Shown piece by piece: positions 40,050 to 52,400 of a DNA stretch of 64,000 nt. The position numbers and the translations under genes are program-made. The stretch covers positions 1,375,292 through 1,439,291 of the forward strand of contig NW_006498150.1 of assembly GCF_000471905.2 (NCBI RefSeq), written 5' to 3'. The notes beneath the pieces were generated by a model. That model had not been told where the DNA came from, searched no databases, and worked only from the letters and a program-made list of their open reading frames with translations. The stretch's first letter is position 1, and each line of letters begins with the position of its first letter. This stretch comes from Amborella trichopoda (Eukaryota > Streptophyta > Magnoliopsida > Amborellales > Amborellaceae).

Positions 40050-42890
40050 TTAGTGCGACCCTCATTTTAAACATTCATCTGATGTCTAATGCATGAGGGG
40101 AAGCAATTGTAGAAGTGGGTCCTCCTGATGCATCAAGTACTTTTCCTTTTGTTTTGAGAAAGTTTTTATGAGGTTGCAAGTTTATATTGTTGAAGTAAGA
40201 TACACTTTGAAAATCCTATATAAGGGAGTGTTCTAAGGTTGGAGAACCCTCCAATTGATTACCTCGACTCGAGATGTGTGGATATGGAAGAAAACGAATT
40301 TCAAAATTTAAAATTAGTACATCTCTTAACAAGTTATCTAGACCTTTTATTTCATGTATTTATAGATGTGCTTGATCTGTATTATTTTTGAAATTTTAAA
40401 TTTCATAACTAAGGAAAAAATAGATTTTCAAGCGCTATAAGATTTTTGACACCAGAACTCTATCTCCAAGTAAATTTTTGATGTGCAACTTATGTCCACA
40501 ATATAAGGAAGATGCCTTATAAACCTCATTTTTTAGTTTTTTAAATATCTAGGATTTGGGGCTTCTTAGGACTCATTTTTTTTTTATGAATTAGCCTTTT
40601 CATCAAATACTTTTATTGATCTCGTATCCCCGACATGTGAAACATGAGTTTGCATATATTTTTTAGGGATTTTTAAGGGAAAAAAAAAAAACCTTATGAA
40701 TATTATTTTTCAGATATTAGACTTTTTGATAATTTATTTTTTATTTTGGTGCTCCCACCTTTGTAGAGGGGCAAATGGACATTTTTTTCCCTCTTTGAAA
40801 TAAAATGTAGGGCCAATTTTTTTAAATTTTTTACCTTACACATTTTCCCATGGCTTGTTGCCTCCCCTTGTCTCTCTCTCTCAAAACCCAATGTCTTTAT
40901 GCTCTCCCCTCTCTCACTATCTAAGAACCGATCTCGTTGTTCCTTTCTCTCACATTATCTCTCTAAAACTCAACATGTTTAACTCCACTCTCACATTCTC
41001 CATCTAGAAACTCAACCACATTCTTGCATCCTCTCATGTTTTCTTTTTAAAACTAAAGCATATGAGAAAAACAGAGATTAAATGAGAAGAGAAATCGAAT
41101 AAGAGAGATAAATCACATTCTTGGGGTGCAAGGATGCTTGAGGTGCACTGTGTATTTTGCAAGCTCACATCAGTGCAGGAGGTGCCCTTAGCCTATACAC
41201 GTGTAATAGTTGATTTTTTGTAACCCGAAAGGAATTTTGGAAGCCCTAAAGGACTCCAATAAACCATGATTATCAAAAATCTAGTTGGATGTAAGTTGCG
41301 ACCAATGAACTGTTTTTTATGGTTAACTCTAAGAAACGAAGATTCACAACTCTTTATCTGTGTAATGAATAATTACATTGAGTGAAGGTGAATGATTTTC
41401 TCTCTCTCTCAATACATGACTTTATATTTTGAAGAGAAGTTTTCTACTGAAATTTGCACAATTTTAGATGTTATGCGAACTTTCTCTCGCTATAAAAGAT
41501 GCAAGTCAGGTGCTCTAGATCTTTCACTACTTGTCTATTTTTATAGGCAAGATAATATTTAGTTAGGTATTTGTTTATATTTTGGGAACAAATTTGCTTG
41601 GGGGACTTAAATTCGATTAGTAAGAGGTAAATGCCATCACATAAAAGCAAAGTTTTCCTATCCTGAAGTTAAAAAGTATTTCATAACTTTCATTACCTTG
41701 TCCCAAACCACTCACTAATTTCCAACATCATAAAGTTGGAAAAACTTTCTTTAGTTTTAACATTGAGTCCAATAAATGATGACATCCTAACTATCAGACT
41801 TCATTATCAACGCCACGGTTGACTCTAACCTCCTTGTACCCTTGGTAAAAAATGTTTCTCGATTCTCTCTTTTAGTTAAGGCCACGGTTTTTATGAGTCC
41901 ATATAGAAATAAGTCGCCTCTTAAAAATCAATTTTTGAGATGGATTTTTGGACTTAATTTTGAAAGACATGTTATCTCTAATAAATTTATTAAAAAACCA
42001 TTTTTACAGTTAGTTTCAATTGTTTTTAGATGGACCACCTATTTACATCCATCTTTAAGATGGATGCTATATACTTCAAGAATTGCATAAAAAAAAAAAT
42101 GCTACTTTTAAAATTGACATTTTCAAGTTTTTCTTGCAAATTGGCAACAAGAACAAAGTGCAGCTCATAATTCACCTTCAATTAACGGGAATCGAGGGGT
42201 ACGAAACCATTCCCCTTACACGGCAACAACACTCGATAATGGGGATACCTTCTCCTATAATTGGAGAAGGGCATCGATTCTTTACTCGTCAATACTGAGA
42301 AAGAGAGCTATTCGTGTGATCGGATTCAAGGATTAGTGAGTTTAGAGAGAGAGAGAGAGGTTGCACTAACGCTTGGAGTGAGTTTAGAGAGAGAGAGGAT
42401 TGAAGCAATCGATCAAATGATAAAGAGTTTAGATAGAGAGACAGAGAGGATATGATGGGTTCGATCTAGTGATACGAATGCGACCTGTGTCCATCTTGTT
42501 TACCGAAATGTAACCCATGTTTTTTTTGTTGGATTTGGAGTTATCCAAAATCACCAACATAAAAAAATCCTATATTTGATGAGGATTGAGATATTTTGGT
42601 GTGAGATTGAAATTGATATTGATATATGAACGGTGGTTCTTCTAAAGAGTGAAAGAAGCATAGTACTCGTACATAAAAGAGATGTCTAAAGAACGAGGGA
42701 GGCAGATGGTGCCGTTTGGGAGAGCAAATTTAAAAAGGTTAACTCAATTGTATTTTTAGGTTTTATATTTTATTTCTAGTAATTTATTTGTCAAAAAAAC
42801 TATTTTCGTATTTTATTGGTAAAAAATTACTGGTGGCTATGTTTTATTTTGCGTATTTTGTTTGTGAATAACGAACCCGTGGTCGGGTTC
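40050..42890. other. Intergenic upstream of CDS1, no gene recognised
   Basis: AT-rich, with CT-rich patches (40860-41040) and GAGA-rich patches (42310-42450: GAGTTTAGAGAGAGAG repeated three times). No supportable ORF, RNA gene or element ends. Confidence 0.45.
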
Positions 42891-43117
42891 AAACTACGTA
42901 GCACGCACGACATTTTCCCGTCTCGTTATCAACTCTCTCTACTTTCTCTCTCTAGGATGACTATTATCGATGATGCGTCCCTCTGTCATTCTCTCTCTTA
43001 GGGCCCTACCAAAATTTCCCCCCCGACTAAAACTGATTCTTCTCTCACTCACTCACTCTCTCTCTCTCTCTCTGCATTCATATCTTTTGCTGGCGGACAT
43101 TGCCTTGTAGATTCTCT

Positions 43118-43213
43118 ATGCCCCCTTCTCTCTCTGCACGCGCTCTATCTTTTGCTGCCCGACATTGCCTTGTGGATTCTCTATCTTCTCTTGCTCTCTG
43201 CTGGCATTCTTAA
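43118..43213 (+). other. Candidate upstream ORF of CDS1, 31 codons
   Basis: ATG 43118 to TAA 43213, starting MPPSLSARALSF. It lies upstream of the CDP-DAG synthase start and within the tandem-duplicated CT-rich tract. It matters only if transcription begins further left. Confidence 0.3.
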
Positions 43214-43296
43214 GATGCGTTCCTTCACCGGAATATAACCCGAACAATAGATTTCCTTATTCGTCAGCTAGAGAGATATGCGCTTGCAGTTGCGTT

Positions 43297-43353
43297 ATGG
43301 TTAGATTGGGGGCTTTTGGCGGAGCTGCAGTGTTTTGCTTGAGGTCAGGGTAG
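43297..43353 (+). other. Candidate upstream ORF of CDS1, 18 codons, ending 6 nt before the start
   Basis: ATG 43297 to TAG 43353 (MVRLGAFGGAAVFCLRSG), with a second overlapping uORF at 43278-43304 and a 7-codon one at 43215-43238. The stop lies six bases before ATG 43360, so reinitiation or leaky scanning would be needed for the main frame. Confidence 0.35.
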
Positions 43354-43359
43354 AGAGAG

Positions 43360-43446
43360 ATGTCGCATAGGGACGCCTCTGCTGGGGTACCCTCTTCTTC
43401 GTCTGCTGGTGGTGGTCGAGTACGGCAACGAAGACGCTCCAGTGAG
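43360..43446 (+). CDS. CDS1: CDP-DAG synthase exon 1 (start codon)
   Basis: 29 codons from ATG 43360 to donor gttagt. This ATG was chosen because an in-frame TAG lies just upstream (43351-43353) and the Ser/Gly/Arg-rich cytosolic N-terminus is typical of plant CDP-DAG synthases. The first residues are not conserved in the family. Confidence 0.88.
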
Positions 43447-46400
43447 GTTAGTTTGTTTCCAATTTCTGGTTTTCTGCCAATTATTTCCTGGAATGTTTGA
43501 TTGTTTCTCTTTTTATGCATCGCTTTTGGTATAATTTCTCTCTTTTCAGGCATATTATCTTGTGAATTGGATTTGGTAGTTGTTCCATCCCTTTTTTTAG
43601 TAGTCTATGGTGTTCCGAAGAATCCAGAACTCTCTCTTTCGTGGCCAGTGCAGTTACTGTACCATAAGTCCTTCACTATTCACTTCTCTTGTATTCTGGC
43701 TGCTTGTCCTTCCTTTAGATTCTTTACTCCATTTGACTGAATATTTATCTTGTGGTGCTATGTACATTTTGTTCCTTTTCTTCCGTTTAATTAAATTCTA
43801 CTGTGCATTGTAGTATTTGGTGTTCTTCTTTAATAATTTTTTTTTCCTTTCTTTCTTTGAGTTGTATTTATTTTTTGTATTGTTTACTTGGAGAGCTTTT
43901 CCTTATCTTTTCTCCTTATTTGTCACTAGTTAGATTAATATTTGCTATATCTAGCGTTTCCCGATTTTCTCCTTCATCTTTCTTGAATTAATGTTTTTTT
44001 CTTTGCCTTTTCTCCTTTGAATTTTGTAATAGGTTAGCTATTCTATTTCACTTCAGAAGAACTGGAGTGCGAATCGCTTTAAAATAATTTGGCATCATTA
44101 AAAGTTTATGCATGGTTTCTTGATGGAGTGCAATGCTGAAAATTATTTTAGGTCCCTCAAGAAGTGAATAAAGCCAATGGAGGAGGAGCTCATCTTCTCA
44201 TCGATGATAAGAGCAAGTATAAATCGATGTGGACACGTATACGGTCATCCGTTTGGATGATTGGAGGGTTTGCATTCATAATATACATGGGCCACCTTTA
44301 CATATGGGCAATGATCGTTGTCATCCAGATATTCATGGCAATGGAACTTTTCAACTTAGGGAGGCGAGCCCATGAAGATAGGCATCTTCCAGGCTTCAGG
44401 CTTTTGAATTGGTGAGTAAACAAGTCAATCATGCCCTTTCCGTTGAGCATTAGTGTTGTCTTACCTGAATGGATGGTCTTTTTTGCAATACTATTCGCAT
44501 TAGTTTTATTCTACAATTTATGCATGTCTCATTTATTGATGATCAATGCGTGTATGCTGTTAATGCTGATTGAATGTGGGGATTAGTGTTTAAGATCAAT
44601 TTTTTAGACACTTGTAGGGATTAGATGTGGTACCTGCTTCTGCTTAAAAGAAGAGATAATAATATTTTGGAGGACTTTGCATAATTTTTTAATAGATATT
44701 TTCTCTTGTGTCCTCTTTTGTATTTAATTTCCTTGTTCAATTTTTTCAGGCATTTTTTCTTCACAGTGATGTTGTATGTATATGGTCGCTTCCTCAGTCG
44801 GCAGCTTGTCAACACTGTAACTTCAGATAAATTCCTATATCAACTTGTCAGCGGCCTTATAAAATATCAGATGTTTATATGCTATTTCTTATATATAGCA
44901 GGTAAATCCTTCTGTTGCTTCTATCCTGCTTCTTGCCATGCTTTTTACCATCACTAAAAGGCAACTCCTCTCTACTCTGGAATATGTGGAGCTTGTCTAT
45001 TCCAATATTTGTTCTCAAAATTTGTATCACGTTGTATCTTCAGTTAGCGTAGCTTGCCCATAGTTTCTTGACACTTTGCCACCGTAAGATGCATAAAAAA
45101 AGATATTCTATGTTATCTTCATTTACTGGACAAGAACTGATAATTAGCCAAGGACAGAAAAGACCAAAAACTGATGTTCTCTGATGTTCTTTTCATTGAA
45201 TGTATAATTGCATGGGAATGCCAAAATGACTTTTTTCTATGTTTTGAGCACAGGTATTGTCTGTTTCATTCTTACCCTGAAGAAGAGAATGTACAAATAT
45301 CAATTTGGCCGGTTTGCTTGGACACACATGATTCTTTTTGTGGTGTTTGCCCAATCTTCTTTCACAGTGGGAAATATCTTTGAAGGAATCTTCTGGTAAC
45401 AAGATTCTCATTGCTGCTTCCTTTGATACTAGTAGTGATCTTTCAGATGATTTAGAATTTGTGAACTTGGTTATGAATGCGTCAAGGGAAATGCCTGCAT
45501 CGTAGAATTCATTTTTCTGAAGGACTTGCAACTTAGACTTCTCCCCTGTCTAATCTTCTTCCTCTTTCTTTCGAAGACAAAAATATCAATTGTCGTTGGG
45601 TCTCTGTGGTGTTCAAGATTGTCATTCATATCACTCGTCCTATCAATAGCATATTTGAAATTGCCCACTTGGGTGTCTACATTTTATCTAGGTAGCATGT
45701 GGCACCTTTTTCAGGAATTGGTGACAACATATTAATTTATAGATATGTTAACAAAAATATCCCATGAGGGGTGGGATGAGGTAGCCCACTGGTCGGGTGC
45801 TTTACATAACTATACCACAGCCCTCAGGCTGCATATGGCAATTGCATTATTCAAGTTCAAGAAAGATGGACTTTTGGTGGTGTATGATTATAAATGATCC
45901 CATATTCTGTTGGTGATTATCCACAATAATTATTCCCAATTCAAGTTTAAGAAAGATGGACTTTTGGCAGTACATGGCAATTGCATTATTCAAGTTTTTT
46001 ATCTATAAGTTTGTGTTGGTGATTATCCACAATTATTGCTTTATGTGATTATCAACAATTATTGCTGTATGCATTATGAAAATGAGAAGTGTGTATTTAT
46101 GCATTTGTGTATGTGTGACTTATATACGCATTTATGTCTGCATGTATATGTTTCTCAACGAGATTGAAATATTTATTCTGGAGTGAAGCCCTACAAAGTA
46201 GAAACATGACTTCACCTTGTACACTTCCACCAACTTGTCTTTGAACTATTCCATTTTTTTATTTTGGTTTTTTGTTTCTGCATGGTAAGCCGGCATGTTT
46301 TTCATGATGCTCAAATCCTTGACCTCTCTCATAAGAGCAAGGTATCATGGACGTAACCTAAGTTCACCTCCACGGGATAATATCCACCAAAGAAAGTAAT

Positions 46401-49400
46401 TCAATTTTCTCGTGGATGTGTGTTATAATTTTCAATGCATGTATTCCTTCCTAAGACGTTTTGCACTATATAATCATTGGGCCCTTTATGCTCCCTGTTC
46501 ACCTCCCAAATCCTTAGAAATGCAGCATGCAGTTTGGCCAACTTGGAATTTTGTGGTCAAATGGTATATAGTAATTGTTGAGTATCCCACAGAGGCCCAC
46601 TAATTCTTCTAACCTCTTCTTGGTTTTAGTGGAGGCATCTAGTTAGTACTCTCCAGAACTAGAAGCAGCATTCCATCACCTTACGTAGTCCTCACAAAAT
46701 GGTCCTGAAGGGACTCTGAATTCTTCTATCAACCAGCACCTATAAGCTACTGCTGCCTTATCCTATTGTGAATTACCTTCTATGCCCCAGGGGCATTGAT
46801 ATTTTGATTTGTCCCCTCAAATATCACTGCCCACAAAAGCATACTTGGCCACCATTGGCCCATGCTACAAAGTATATCAATGTAAACTGCGGAATCTATT
46901 TGACCTATATATCTTTATTTATCATATTCATGTGACAGATAGCATGAACACCTTAGTATGTTTGTGAACAGAGTTGCATGAAATAGACTTTCAAAAGTAA
47001 ATCTGTTTAGTTCTGTTTTGCATTGCCTGCAGCAGAGTAACTCCGAACCCACCCCAGAGACCGCAACCTTCGACCCCACCCATAATTAAAAAAAAAAAAA
47101 AAAAAAAAAAAAACAAAAACATAGTGGCAAAATGTGGCCTATAGGTTAGCTACTGACTGCAATATTTATTTATGAGAGTGATCAGATCGCTTTCCAGCTA
47201 CAAGGTACTGCTTTTCCAACCCACTAATCTTTCTGGAACCCACCCCAAAGTGAGCCATCATGCAAAGGGAAAGGTTCAGGTATGTGGAGATGGTTTAGCT
47301 CGATTTAAGGTCCTGCTAGAGAGGTTGAATCATCTTTTGTCATTGATGGGTGAGTGATGTGGAAAACGAGTTTTTAATGACAGAGAGGGTAGCGGGGAAT
47401 GATTTTTTCAAGCAATGAAGCTTTAGGGTACATCTAGTTTATTTGTGCCTTCAACAATTGTTGTGGATGGCCATTCTCTTGGTCATTTTGGTGCAGGAAC
47501 AGTAATGACTTGCTTTGAGTGCTAGTGTATTGTTTCTTCATGGTCTTGGCCCCTCACTCATATATCCATCGATATAGTTGAGAATCTCTCTCTCTCTCTC
47601 ACACACACTCACACTTCTCTTTCTTTCCTGTTCATTCTATATGGCAAGATAGAAGGAATAACATATAGTGCACATACTTACCAGAAAAAAGACATAACTC
47701 ATACAGTATTACCAACATCAGCAGCCATACCATTTATATTTACAATGGACCAATACATTATATTGTCTCGTTTTCTTCGGCACAAAACACACGTATTATG
47801 AAACGTTATTCCCTTGTGCTAAAGATGTTGAATGGTTAAAATCATTTTGTTATCCACGAACCATGTGCTGAATATGATACACAGGACAACTATGTGTTCC
47901 GAATTTGATCAACATGGTACTGGCTAGGACCTTTTGTTAAATGTCTCTTGGTTTTCCCATTCGTCATGCAGAATCTTTATTACTCTTTTTAATGGGAAAA
48001 GACTAACAGGTAGAAATGGTCAAAACTAAAAAGGGCTGACATGAATAAATGGTCATATCTGAAAATTGCTAAGATGCCAAAGACTCCTTGTTACATGACT
48101 GTTACTTAAACCTTTTAGTTTCCTTCAATGGATCACAATGCATAACTGGTCATATGTGAAAATTGCTAAAAAAAAGAAGCCAAATAAACTCTTGTTACAT
48201 CACCCTTAAATTAAACCTTTTTATTCTATTTTCCGAATATTCTCTAATTATTTTCTTGACTTCAATCTTCTAAAAGACATATCCATACTTTGTATGTGGG
48301 AGAAATAACGAATTGGGTTTTGAATGGTGACAGACAATTGGATGTTAATGTCTACAACCTGGATTCCCATGGCACTTGACTGATCCACTAGGTGAGGGCG
48401 AACGTTGCAATCTTTAGATATGCTGAAACCAGTGTGACACATGTGAAAGAGTGTGATTTTCTATCTTTTGGGCATTGGGATGAGAAATCACTATATCCCT
48501 TGGAACTCGCAAATATGAGGTGCAATTCGAATATGGGGTTTTGATGGCGAACCACATGGGCAGAGCGAACCTTTCTGTACTAAAATTGTTTGGGTTGATA
48601 TGTGATGGTGAACAAGTGGTGAATGGACAGAAAGCTAGAGCTGGGCAAAGTGGATCACTAGGGGCACACTTGGTAATTGAAGCTGGGGAGGCACTGGAAC
48701 CTGGAAGTTCTAGTTCCCTGGAAGCTGGAACTGTTGATGTCTACAAGTTCTTGAATAATTGTTTGATAATCTGTCTTGAAGTTATCAGATATAGAGAATA
48801 GACTTCATTGATCAAACAAAGCTTCAGAGAGAAAGGGCACAGTTAGAGAGAGAGAGAAGAGAGACGATTAGAGAGAGAAATGGCACTTAGAGAGAGGAGT
48901 TAGACAAATGGGATAGTTAGAGATAGAGAGGACCTAGAGAGAGAAGAGGGCACAATTACAGAGCATGAGCACATTTAGAAAGAGAATAGAGTTAGAGAGA
49001 GAAAGGGAACGACTAGAGAGCAAGGTTTCAAAAAGCGATAGGCAGCCCCTAGGCGGCCTGCCTGGCGCCCATCACCTAGCGCCTAGGCGGGCGCCCAGAA
49101 TGCCCAGAACCTCGGGCGCCCCGTAATTTAAAAAAAAACGAAAATTGCCTAGCCGCCCAGGCACCCGCTTAGCCTGCTTGGGCGCCCGCTCAAGTACATC
49201 CGCCCATGTAGAGCTGCCTAGGTCTAGGCGGGCGGATTTTTGGTCCAAGCCGCCTAGGCGCCAGGCGGACCGTTTTTTAAAACATTTCTAGAGAGAGAGG
49301 ACTTAGAGGGAGACAAAAAGGACAAAGTTAGAGAAGGGATTTAAAGAGGAAAAAGGCATGGTTAGAGAGAGAGGATTTAGAGAGGAAGAGAAAGGGCAGG

Positions 49401-52400
49401 GCTATAGAGAGAAAGGAAATGATTAGAGAGAGCTGGAGAGAAAGGACAAGATTAGAGAGAGAGGAGTTAGAAGAGAAAGGACATATTTAGAGAGAGAAAG
49501 GGCATGTTAGAGAGGGTTTAGAGAGAGAGTTTTAGCTTCTCGAGCTGGAAGTTTAATCATCAAACTAGGAAATGCTACAGTAAACTGGAACTTTTAGCTT
49601 CTTGAGCTGGGAGTTTTAATCATCAAACATTCCCTAGAAGTCCATAAAGGTCTAGAATTTTGCGAGAGCCAAATCAAACTGACTAAATAGACTCATGTCC
49701 TTATACATGATTTTGTACAATATCACTTATTGTACGGTATGATGATAATGCGGACCAAGGAAAATAAACAATATGGGACTTTATATATGCCTGATTTGTA
49801 CCGTATGATTTGGCTATCAATTATTAGGGTATGATTCTTGCCATTGAGGAGACATTTTTAAATGATTTAATCTACTTACCAATAGAAAAAAGTGACTCAA
49901 TTTAAATTGTAAATTTAGCATACCTGGTCTCAGATTTGACAACCAGGGCAGGGTATATGACTAGAATAGTTGAGCATCAGGCATGGCAAAGTGATTCTCA
50001 TCATTGTCTATCAGCATCTTTCTAGGAATCGTGAAGAATATAATGGTAAGATAAGTTGGCACTGGCCCTGCGCGGCTGTGGGCAAAGTGGGAAGGGCCTT
50101 TTCTTTTGACAAATGATTGAACGTCCAACCATGGGAGGGTGTTCCTTGGTGGGGTAGAGTACTTGGATCTACTAAATTTATCTTTTAATAGAGTTTTGAG
50201 TGGTATCTTTCTTAAAGATGCTACTGTTTCGCTAAAAGCTGAAGTTGACTGTTGTGTGGGTATGATTACTTTTTCCATACTGCTTCTGTGGCTTGGGACT
50301 TCTTTCATAGTATTGATTTTCTCGTCTATTATTTCTTTTGTCTGTAATGGTCAATGACAATGTTAAATAGTTTAACTAGATTTGTTATGGGGGGGCCTCT
50401 TATCGAGTTTTTTGTCTTTTAATCTCTTATGATGGTATATGTCCTTGTAGGTTCCTCTTGCCAGCATCACTTATTGTGATCAACGATATTGCTGCCTATT
50501 TTTTTGGGTTTTTTTTTGGTCGCACACCGTTGATAAAGTTATCTCCTAAAAAAACCTGGGAGGGTTTCATTGGAGCTTCTGTGACAACGATTATCTCTGC
50601 ATTTGTGGTAAGCTTCCTTGTTGTTTTATGGGCTGTTATTCATTATTTTGAAGGGCATGTTTGGGTATTTTGGCAGCTGCATTATGACTTGTTCTTAAGA
50701 TCTTTGAAAAATTGGAAGCTCAATTCTTAATTTATATATGTGGGCTTTGTTGATTCTGTGTATCCAAACCATATCAAGATTGGACCAGCTGTCAATTCAA
50801 TGGAGGCATTGGTTCGGTTTCACTAGTTGAATCGGATAGGCTCACAGATTAGACTGGTCAAATTTTAAAAATAATTGAAACCGAGAAAAATTTAGATAAA
50901 TTGAGAAAAATAGGAAAAACCTATAAAGTTTTAGAAGAAGTCTGAAAGAATCACTTTTTTGGAACTAAGGAAATTATAAAATCCTAAAAGAAGATTATTA
51001 GAAACCAAAATTACAAACTAATAGTGCATATCACATGAAGCAGTCTATTAGGACAGTAACTCATTAAGGGAAAAACAATTAAACATTGCATTTGAAATTT
51101 TGAAGGGTACTAAACAAGTAAATTAGTAAAGTGAATCCCATTATCAATACAGAGCCCCACTAGATAATTGCCTCGCACTCTATCACAAAGACAAACCATA
51201 AGGGCATCCAAAGTTGCAAAACATCCCCTTCAAAAGGATTAAGTAATAGTAATACATAATGCAAAATATGTAAATGCAAGTCATGTGTAGTCTTCTTCTT
51301 TATTTCCTTCTTTGTCTCCTACTTCATTACGACCTCCTCCATCATCATTATTGATTTCTTCTTTGGTGAAACCCACTCTATCCTCCCTTCACCCCCTAGG
51401 AGAAGGATTTTAGGGAAATTTATCAAAGTACCCGTAAGATATAAATTATTTAACATTCTACTCATTTGCAACTATTCTTACTCAAGATCATGTATTTTTT
51501 TGGGTATTTTGAAATTAAATCAAATGATATAAATAAGGAGCTAAATTGTTCATCTCTTATGGATAACTTATTAAATTTCCCAAGATCTTATATTTCTCCC
51601 AAGCCATAGTAAAAACATACTTGCATAGGAGCCTAGGAATCTTGAATATAAAAACTGTTAAATAATGCAAATTGAAGCACTGAAGGTTACCTCCTTGTGT
51701 TGTTTTTATATTGTAGTGCATGAAGACAGAGTCAATTAGCGTCATATGCTCCACCTTGTTTTGCCTATCCGTATAAACAATGTGTTGAAATTCCAATTTC
51801 TCTAGCAAACACATGCATTGCAAATTTGGTAAGGATACGAATGTCACTTTTGACATTAAAAGCATCACTACCAAATTTTCCTTCCATTTGGTCGTAAATG
51901 TGTAGAAGCAAAGAGAGATTGGTTTAAATCAATCTAAATTACACAAATGAAAAAACTGGAACTTTGAACCTAGAACCAGATAAATTAAATTACCTGGGAG
52001 GATATCATCACGAGTGTTTATACCATTTTGTGTCCAAACTCTCCCTATGCTTTCTTAGACAACCCATTTCCTTGCTAATCCTCACTTCATGAAGACTAAA
52101 TCATTTAGCCTCTTACTCTCCACCTTGTTTGCCTATCTGTATGAATGTGCCAAACATACTCCAATTTCCCTCGTAACCACTTGCACCACAAGTTTAGCTA
52201 AGGATACAAATATCGAGCTATTGATGGTTGGGAGCATCTACCATTCAGTTGAAATTAATTAATGGGGAAATTATTAGATTATGTTAAACTTTAAGATATA
52301 GATGCTATGGAATCAATATCTATTGAACAAATGAAAAAAATGGAATTGTGAACGTAGCGGATAAATCTTAATGACCTGAGAGTAGTTAGCAACAGCCACC

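Larger units (their letters stand above)
42891..43359 (+). promoter_or_regulatory. CT-rich promoter/5' UTR region of CDS1 with uORFs
   Basis: Pyrimidine-rich tracts ((CT)n at 43040-43070 and others), typical of plant core promoters and 5' UTRs. A ~67-bp tandem duplication is visible (ATCTTTTGCTG then GACATTGCCTTGT, at 43082 and 43149). Four short upstream ORFs precede the main ATG. The transcription start is unknown, so the promoter/UTR boundary cannot be set. Confidence 0.5.
48656..49637. mobile_element. Possible TIR element containing the GA array
   Basis: The left end region (CTAGGGGCACACTTGGTAATT) and inverted right end (CTAGGGAATGTTTGATGATT) are similar, and both have AGCTGG/CCAGCT words just inside. 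Flanks AAGTGGAT (48648) and AAGTCCAT (49638) match 6 of 8. Weak but consistent with an old hAT-type insertion. Confidence 0.35.
45396..50450 (+). other. CDS1 intron 4 (5055 nt), repeat-bearing
   Basis: Holds the ~120-bp local duplication at 45830-46080, a 26-nt A run (47088), and a GA-rich array inside a possible TIR element with a nested hAT MITE (48656-49637). Open frames on either strand carry no recognised domain. Confidence 0.6.

Noticed and set aside
39507-40074. Overlapping ~146-codon frames on both strands
   Set aside because: They follow the period of a GC-rich minisatellite inside a TIR element; no domain or splice context.
42871-42892. GAACCCG...CGGGTTC hairpin followed by a B-box-like GGTTCAAAC, suggesting another tRNA relic
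   Set aside because: No acceptor, D or anticodon arm can be drawn around it.
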